Shown here: positions 58,022 through 64,000 of the stretch, one piece after another
Layout of the letters: every line of letters begins with the position of its first letter
Position numbering within the stretch: the first letter of the stretch is position 1
Assembly: GCA_024449915.1 (NCBI GenBank)
Contig: JAMZAV010002198.1
Coordinates: 45,893-109,892 of the forward strand
Reading direction: 5' to 3'
Length of the DNA: 64,000 nucleotides
Source of the DNA: Sweltsa coloradensis
Lineage: Eukaryota > Arthropoda > Insecta > Plecoptera > Chloroperlidae
Translations under genes and position numbers: made by a program
The notes under the pieces: model-generated
The model's input: the letters and a program-made list of their open reading frames with translations, nothing else
Databases searched by the model: none
What the model was told of the DNA's origin: nothing

Positions 58022-58981
58022 CTGGAGTTGCCAGGGTTATGGCCAGCACATTTAAGTTTGTTTTGTCAGTAGCCATACAGATTCGACCAAATGATGAGCT
58101 ACATATCCGGACTGACCGCTGCAACATCCACTCTGGATTTTGAGATTGGCCACGTGTTGTTCTTTCCGTTGCCAAGCAAACATCCTCAGTGATCACTTCT
58201 AAATTCATATTTTGCAGACAATCTTGTTCTGGCGTTAACGAAAAGTAGTTATGATCGTGGTGGTACGCGTATAAATTGGCCGGTGGAAATAGATTAAGGA
58301 TAGGTATTCGTGAATAGCTTTTAGCCGCAAAAAGTATATAGCTATTTCTAAAGTGCGCTTGGTAGGTAGGTTGATTTCGGAATGACTCCGGCCGTGCATC
58401 AGTCGTTGGGAGCGTGGTCATGGGGGTTACAGAGCTTCGTAACAACAAATCACAGGCGTTGATTGGTGACCCTTTGTATTTTTTAACTTGGTGAAATGTC
58501 TGTAGGCGACTCGTACAGCTTTCATTGAGTATAACATCTTTCCCTTGAGAAAAATCTATAAGAGCATACATTAATGCAATGACGTGCTTGCAATGGGCTG
58601 TTGGGCCCATTCCGGCACCACATTCACACTGCGCCTCCTCTATTGCGCCATCGGATGATATTTTCATATCTACTGTGTAAACAATGTGTTTTTTCATTTC
58701 GGCTCCACATCAGGCCTTTACAAAATACTCGTTTGCCACTGCGACACTGCATTTTCAACAAATATTTTTCTTTGTACAGGTTTTCACCTTTTTCTTTGTT
58801 ATTCACCAAGTTCAGTGACAGATAGCAGTTCACAGAACTAGTTTGCACTACTGGCAGAACACTGGTAGTGTTCAGATCTTTATAAAAAGTTACATCCGGC
58901 AACTCCAAATCCTTGCTGTTCCCAGCTCCACTAGCCTCCGAAGTAGGCATGAAGTTAAAATTACTGTCGTAATCTTGAAGT
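58022..58981 (-). pseudogene. SAP-SWIM-YqaJ gene, exon 2 (SWIM zinc finger)
   Basis: It is bounded by a TTTTTTCCAG acceptor (AG at 58982-58983) and an AG|GTAAGC donor (58020-58021). The upstream part begins LQDYDSNFNFMPTSE, completing a SAP motif begun in exon 1. After a frame change near 58700-58720 the SWIM finger follows: CECGAGMGPTAHCKHVIAL (CxC...CxH). The exon ends with RSVRICSSSFGRI, the R-x-x-R-I-x-x-S-x-F-G motif that opens YqaJ domains. SWIM fingers bind DNA or protein. Confidence 0.82.
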
Positions 58982-59253
58982 CTGGAAAAAAGTAAAACAT
59001 TGAAAACACATGAACAGAATTCATATTTTTATATCTGGGCTTGGGACAGAACACGTCAATTTGTCAAGGAATAAACCTACATGTCCTAGGGCCTAGCCTA
59101 GGCCCTACATTGCTTAAAGGTGGGCTGTACTCAAGGATTCGAGAATTTTCTTAAGAATGACAATGTAAAAACTATAATGCCGAAAACCCCATCAAAAATG
59201 GATAAGAACTCGCGAAACGACAGCGCGTTGAAGTTCTGGGGTGGCCGTCCGTG

Positions 59254-59266
59254 ACGTCACCGCTCC
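59254..59266 (+). promoter_or_regulatory. Subterminal box of the Kolobok-type element, left
   Basis: ACGTCACCGCTCC, inverted match at 63129-63141. A candidate transposase (THAP) binding site; it also contains a CRE-like TGACGTCA on the left side. Confidence 0.55.
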
Positions 59267-59574
59267 CACTCACCCAGCGGTCGCAGCCCGCGCGGACCTC
59301 ATGCTGTCTGACCTGACTGTGCTAGCAGGGAACAACATCTTCCCTTTAGTACATGTGTGGGCGTTATAGGGGTAGCAATGCGAAGTGACCATCGGTCTAA
59401 TTCAATGTAAAACGTGTGTAGCCTACATACTATGTAGTTATCGAAGCGTTTAATTTTATTATTCTTATTGACTGAATGCCAGGTGGCAGTGTTGTGATTT
59501 TGTGCTAAAACGTATTTTATTGTGTATTTTATTGCTAAATGACCCCATGATTATGAACATGAACACGCGTTAAT

Positions 59575-61797
59575 ATGACTATATGTTGTGTATTCGGGTG
59601 CAGTAATCAGTCAGGAAAATCAGTGATCGTCGATGGAAAGAAAGTTAGTTTTCACAAGTTTCCAAATCGTGATAGATCGCCAAGTCGCCATAAATCTTGG
59701 TTGAAGAAAATTAATCGCGTGGGGTTTACACCTAGTAAATATTCAGTTGTATGTGCAACCCACTTTACTGACGAAGACTTTGAAATATCATCTAATTTCA
59801 AAAATCAGTTTGGCTTATTAGGCTCAATTTCAAATCCCGTGTTAAAAAAGGATTCAATACCGTCAATAAAATTAAAAGGGGGTGATTCATCGTTTCAGCC
59901 AGTCACAAAAAAGCGCCGAGTGTCGACTTACCTAAGAAGAAAGATAGTGAGTGATGCTGTCACAGAAAGCGAGAGTTTTGATACGGAGTTACAATGTTTA
60001 GATTTTGAGCCGGAGGTAGAAATTCATGTCGGCTCAACTGTGTTGAACGAGAAGTCCACCCAGGAAATAGGAATTCAATGCGAATTAATTGGTTTTGACT
60101 GTCGTTGGCAGAACATCGAAGATGACGCCCCTGTGGATGATAAAGACGTGGATGTATCGTCAGAGTGTTCTTCCTCCGAGTGCATTACTGACGACGACGT
60201 GTCTAGCTACGACGACGTACCATCTAGTGATGACGACGTATTATCTAGTGATGACGACGTGTCATCTAGTGATGAGAGTGACAGTAAAAAAACGTTTTCC
60301 AAGTCGAAAGAAAGGCCAGCCTACAGTGTATTCTTCGTTTTTTGGGAATGTTTGAAAGAGCTGTTTTTTCGATGTTTAAAATGCGGCAATTCGGTTACAA
60401 GTGTAGAACAATCAATCAAAGGATCGTCTTAACGGTGCAAACTCGATGTGTAAAGGGTCACGACGTAACATGGCGTTCGCAAAAATGTACCAAGAGATTT
60501 GGCTTAGGAACGATAAGGCTAGCTACGGCAATGTATACCACTGGCATGAGTTTTGCGAAATTCAATTATTTTGCGCAAACAATGAATCTGTGTTTTATGT
60601 GGGGAAAAAACATTTTATAACATTGTTCGTCGATTCATTGGTCCCGCTATCAAGCACACGTGGACAGAGCACAGAGACAACAACATCCGAGAGCTAACAG
60701 AGTCCGAGTCAGGTGCGCGTCTCGCCGGTGACGGTCAGTTTGATTCCCCGGGGTATTGTGCAAAATATGTCACTTACACTGTAATGAATGTTGACAATGA
60801 CAAAATAATAGATTTCATTGCCCTTCAAAAAGGAATGGTAGATGGAGAGTTGGAGAAGCCCGCCTGTGATAAACTATTAACAAGGATTAAAGAGTACGGT
60901 ATACAATTGAAACTTTTTCTTCTGATCGGCACCGTGGTATTCGAAAACTCTTGAGAACAAAGTATCCATGTGTTATTCATGAATTTGACGTTTGGCACAT
61001 AGCAAAAAGCTTTGGCAAAACGATTAAAATCAGTTACCAAAAATGCACCTGGCTTGGAAATGTGGAAATCTAGTGTTTTAAACCACCTGTGGTGGTCGTC
61101 AATGACATGTGAGGGTAATGAGGAAATTTTGATAGAAAAGTTTACGTCTATTCTGGAACATATAACTAACAATCACACTTGGAAAGGCAAGAAACACGTT
61201 CACAAATGTGCCCACGCAGATCTAGATGAAGACGACGAACGTGATTTGGATTGGCTGAATAAAAACTCTCACGATTATAAGCTTCTCCATCATATAGTTA
61301 CCGAGAATAGATTTCTGGAGGACTTAAAACACACCAAACATTACTGCCATACCGGGAGCTTTGAGTCGTATCACAATGTTCGATTGAAGTACCTGCCGAA
61401 GAAATCTCACTTCTCGTACTACGGTATGGTACTTCGCGGAATGCTTGCAATAATAGATTATAATCTTAATAGGTAGGGATAATTATTGTCGAACAGAAGT
61501 TCGATATTCGAATTCATAAAAAAAAATACGTGGAGCGGTCAATCAGAATGGACATCAGTTATACTAAGCGTGACGAGATAATGGAGAAAGTGTGTGCATA
61601 TGCCAGTGGCCAAGTGAATCTACACATCGAAAACGATCCATACATCGCAAATGTACCTAAAAATATTGCACCGATTCCACGCCCATCTGACGATGAACTT
61701 CATCATCTCGATTCAGCCGATTCCACAAATACTAGATCTGTCGTCAAAACTGCTAATGGTAAGTCAAAAGAATACTCTTGCAAGCTTATATTTAATA
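59575..61797 (+). pseudogene. THAP transposase of the Kolobok-type element, frameshifted
   Basis: The first intact frame (59575-60432) has a THAP domain in residues 1-100: C5/C9, F29-P30, W42, C60-x2-H63 and SIPSIKL at the end. A linker follows with a D-rich tandem repeat (residues about 205-240) and a zinc-ribbon start (RCLKCGN). Later frames continue the family: CVKGHDVTWRSQ (60450), GDGQFDSPGYCAKYVTYTVM with the first catalytic-type D (60735), SDRHRGIRKLL and FDVWHIAKS (60930-61010), then NHLWW, CEGNEE, KCAHADL and YCHTGSFESYH up to 61476. The tail 61499-61797 is in frame again. At least five frame changes, several at A or T runs, mean no full protein is made from this copy as given. Kolobok assignment rests on THAP plus this catalytic region plus TTAA. 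Confidence 0.85.
60190..60275 (+). repeat. 21-bp coding tandem repeat in the transposase linker
   Basis: TCTAGTGATGACGACGT recurs about four times, encoding SSDDDV units. Its length probably varies between copies. Confidence 0.85.
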
Positions 61798-61900
61798 TTT
61801 AATACAATCCAGAAATTAAAAAATCCATCCGATCGGGGTGGGAGACTCGGGTTCGTACCCCGATCGGGATGTTTTTTTAAATTTCTGGATTGTATTAAAT
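61798..61900. mobile_element. Snapback of SINE S3 tail
   Basis: TAATACAATCCAGAAATTAA ... CATCCGATCGGGG faces its complement CCCCGATCGGGATG ... TTAATTTCTGGATTGTATTA across a loop of about 18 bp that includes GGGTTCG. Only the T arm and tail of the SINE are present, duplicated head to head, directly after the transposase coding tail. Confidence 0.72.
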
Positions 61901-62436
61901 ATTAACAATTCCACTTCCACCCACGGAGTGTTTCCCGACTATCCAAATCGAGAAAGCTTATGTTTGTTTGGGGGGGGGGGGGGTCAAACAACATAAAGTC
62001 CTCATAGGACAGCCCTTGTGTGCCACTTCGCCTCGTTGTGGAATAATTTAGTACATCTCTTGTCAAGCTTCGTTTCCTAGTTTCATTGTATCACTCATGT
62101 ATTTCAAAGAAAATCAAAGCGTAACGCAAGACTGAAGACTTCAATTTACGTATTCTACCCTATTTCCGTTTCCCCACCCACGCAGAAAGAGTTAGTAATG
62201 GAGTCAACAACTTCCATACACTGTATAACATGACGTGTATTTGTGTAATGGCGCAATATATCTTTCAACTGTCCAAAATGATTGGTCACAGTAAATGGGG
62301 GTTAAAAGGTTGGGGCTCTTCCGTGAACAATGACCGTTTTACACAAATAAGACACCCAAAGTTATTTTCTGGAGTCTTCTGTACTGCGTCATAAACTTTC
62401 ACCACGCAGTCAGTACGATAGTATCTTGTGAGTGTG

Positions 62437-62969
62437 ATGGCTGGTATTCAACCCTATCGTTTTGAGCCTCGACGTTCTGATAGAAAGGAGAAAAAAAGCA
62501 GGACAAGAGACCACCAAAAAAATCACTTATAGGCAGATCAGGGAATATTGATTGGTGTAATTGTGGGGAGTGCGTAATCACGTTGATAGACGAAACTAGT
62601 GTGTGTTGCAGTGACAGTAAAGTAATAAGGGAACATCGGGGCAGTGCTGACTGTATCACAGAACATATATCTTTTGAAAGTGTCGTGTTAAATCTTGATA
62701 CACTGAACACAGCACGTCACTTATTGGCTTTGCATGCGCCTGATAGCCAATTACTAATTCTAAACGAAGCATCTAATAATACATATCGCTACGTTGCTTA
62801 CAAACAATTTGTTTACTGGATGAATTCATGGTCAACATTTGGCAAAAAGAAAAGGAAAGTTATCCCATCGTGTGTTGTGAACTGTATTCGCGAAAGGTAC
62901 CCAGAATCAACAGGGTTCTACGTTGGTTTTAAAGCAGCTGACGGATACGAGCCAGAGTATTTTGAATAA
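62437..62969 (+). CDS. P2X7 ballast-domain protein, second ORF of the Kolobok-type element
   Basis: It starts ATG GCT GGT (MAGIQPYRFEP), a start I know from free-standing invertebrate proteins of this family. After an A7 run near 62510 the frame must shift by one. It then reads GNIDWCNCGECV, TSVCCSD, DCITEH, NTYRYVAYKQFVYWM and VIPSCVVNCIRERYPE, ending YEPEYF-E and a stop at 62969. The spaced WCxCGxC, CC, CITxH and PSCV cysteines match the zinc-binding cytoplasmic ballast domain at the C-terminus of the vertebrate P2X7 receptor. There is no P2X channel here. Length is about 177 residues counting one frame correction. Function in the element is unknown. It has no intron that I can prove; a TTATAG near 62532 could instead be an acceptor. 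Confidence 0.8.
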
Positions 62970-63128
62970 CTAATTGGTGAGTTTATTATTTAGTTTGTTA
63001 TTAAATATATTTTGCATTATACTATTATTGTGGTAGTGAGTCCGGCGAAAGCACGGGCTTGAGCCATGCACGCATAGTTTTAGTGTATAGTTTGGCTGCA
63101 GCCAGCGACCCGCGGCCGTCGAGACTAA

Positions 63129-63141
63129 GGAGCGGTGACGT
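63129..63141 (-). promoter_or_regulatory. Subterminal box of the Kolobok-type element, right
   Basis: Inverted counterpart of 59254-59266 (GGAGCGGTGACGT on the plus strand). Confidence 0.55.
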
Positions 63142-63304
63142 AGGCACCCCACCCCTCCAACTTTGAGGCGGGCTAGCTCTTGAACGGCTCGTGCGTTTGA
63201 GCTCGGGTTTTAACTGGGGTTATCGAAATCGTGTCAAAAATGTGTTTAATACATAAAAACGCGTTTTTGAAATTTACCCCACTTTAACTACAGCCACCTT
63301 TAAG

Positions 63305-63665
63305 ATAGGTATAGGCCTAGGCCCTACCTATGCCCAATCCTAGGCGCCTACCTATGCCCAATCCTAGGCCGATCAATGATAGGCAGCATATGAACGACTT
63401 TTCTCATGGCTAGGCCTAGGCTAGGGCCCAGGCATAGGCTTAGGCTAGGTACTAGGCCTTTGTCTAAAATTGCCATAGGGTAGGTGGTATTCAAGACCTA
63501 GGCTCTTCCAAGCTTTAACTTTGTTGGGTCTCTCCCAAAACTTTTACGCCTAGCCCTAGGCTAGAACTGTGATGGGCCTAGGGGCTAGGCCCTCCACATC
63601 TGACACGAGGAATCAAGTCAGGGACTGTGAGGCCCTGGCTCTAGCCTAGGCCTAGGCTATCAAGG
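63305..63665. repeat. AGGCCTA/CCTAGG low-complexity DNA
   Basis: Dense TAGGCCTAGG words, as at 22565-22640, 23390-23600 and 59085-59110. It continues the flank on the other side of the Kolobok-type element and lies within intron 1 of the YqaJ gene. Confidence 0.8.
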
Positions 63666-63852
63666 CACTTAGTTTTTAAAAAAATAACTTGGCCTTGGCT
63701 TTTAAAATATAAATTTGTACTTCAGTATATAATATTCTACGACAAGGTAAATAACTACCTATGCCAAGGCTTATTTCTCAGTCCAAATAATATAGGTCCA
63801 ATATGCTGGACTCTTTGCTACCTAGGCATGTAAACAACAGAATTCAAATTAC

Positions 63853-63953
63853 CTAGAGACTAGCTCAGCTTTTCTGCCAAAGGTTTTGGCATTTCTTTGT
63901 CTCAATCATCCTTTAGCAACTTGATAGACCACTTCCCGTAACGCTTTTGACAT
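63853..63953 (-). pseudogene. SAP-SWIM-YqaJ gene, exon 1 (SAP motif)
   Basis: The minus strand reads MSKALREVVYQVAKG, a TGA at 63906-63908, then LRQRNAKTFGRKAELVSR and an AG|GTAATT donor. Joined to exon 2 it gives the SAP DNA-binding helix-loop-helix (LRxRNAKTxGRKAELVxRLQDY). The two bases AG at the donor and A at the acceptor make one Arg codon, so phase fits exactly across a 4.9-kb intron. The in-frame stop may be a real mutation or an error. Further upstream exons could lie beyond the window. Confidence 0.7.
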
Positions 63954-64000
63954 TATTATTACGTTTTTTTTTCAAATTGAATAATTACGATTTTTGGACA

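Larger units (their letters stand above)
59118..63299 (+). mobile_element. Kolobok-type DNA transposon, complete, 4182 bp
   Basis: TTAA flanks both ends (59114-59117 and 63300-63303), the target duplication of the Kolobok superfamily. The ends are AGGTGGGCTGTA on the left and, inverted, AGGTGGCTGTA on the right (one-base indel). A shared subterminal box ACGTCACCGCTCC lies 137 bp in from the left (59254-59266) and 158 bp in from the right (63129-63141). Contents: a broken THAP transposase on the plus strand, a SINE-tail palindrome, and a second ORF with a P2X7-like ballast domain. It is inserted in intron 1 of the minus-strand SAP-SWIM-YqaJ gene. Confidence 0.87.

Noticed and set aside
59118..63299. 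piggyBac assignment for the TTAA element
   Set aside because: The ends do not start CCC, and the encoded protein has a THAP domain and a different catalytic region. Kolobok fits better.

Overview
This window looks like repeat-choked nuclear DNA of an animal, most likely a marine invertebrate. The sequence shows AT-rich DNA, (TTA)n microsatellites, GT-AG introns of several kb, runs of AGGCCTA/CCTAGG and transposon families typical of animals. An echinoderm or another non-vertebrate deuterostome is my guess from the AGGCCTA habit, but this is weak. No ordinary housekeeping gene, rRNA or CRISPR was seen. Almost every protein signal belongs to, or descends from, a mobile element.

Region 1 (1-14.6 kb): a direct duplication of one repeat cluster (165-7310 and 9619-14420), separated by SINEs and an inverted pair of tRNA-like units. 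Compared side by side, the copies give filled and empty sites for a Helitron-like family that starts TTGGATGAGCG and ends CTAG. Two foldback (palindromic) elements lie at 6275-7900. Region 2 (14.9-42.7 kb): exon 1 of a THAP-domain gene, a 27-kb intron, and exon 2 with the end of the THAP domain plus an ISL2EU-like transposase segment. The intron holds a nest: a non-LTR retrotransposon (23.8-42.0 kb) is split by a 17-kb LTR element (24177-41260, TSD ATAT). That element is split by a 9.9-kb TA-flanked element (25666-35583), which contains Helitron-like elements that contain MITEs. Region 3 (42.7-57 kb): a CACTA-type MITE, a 642-bp TTAA-flanked foldback, tRNA-derived SINE pieces, a MITE built on AACCTCCTAT boxes, and a stray YqaJ-like terminal exon. 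Region 4 (57-64 kb): a minus-strand SAP-SWIM-YqaJ gene in three exons, decayed, whose first intron carries a complete 4.18-kb TTAA-flanked Kolobok-type transposon.

The Kolobok-type element (59118-63299) encodes a broken THAP transposase and, as a second ORF, a protein with the cysteine-rich cytoplasmic (ballast) domain known from the C-terminus of the P2X7 receptor. I regard that pairing, together with the structure of the Helitron-like families (terminal pairs that covary between families, exact empty sites, swapped 3' ends), as the strongest leads. Many reading frames are broken by one-base changes in A or T runs, so some breaks may be sequencing errors rather than decay.
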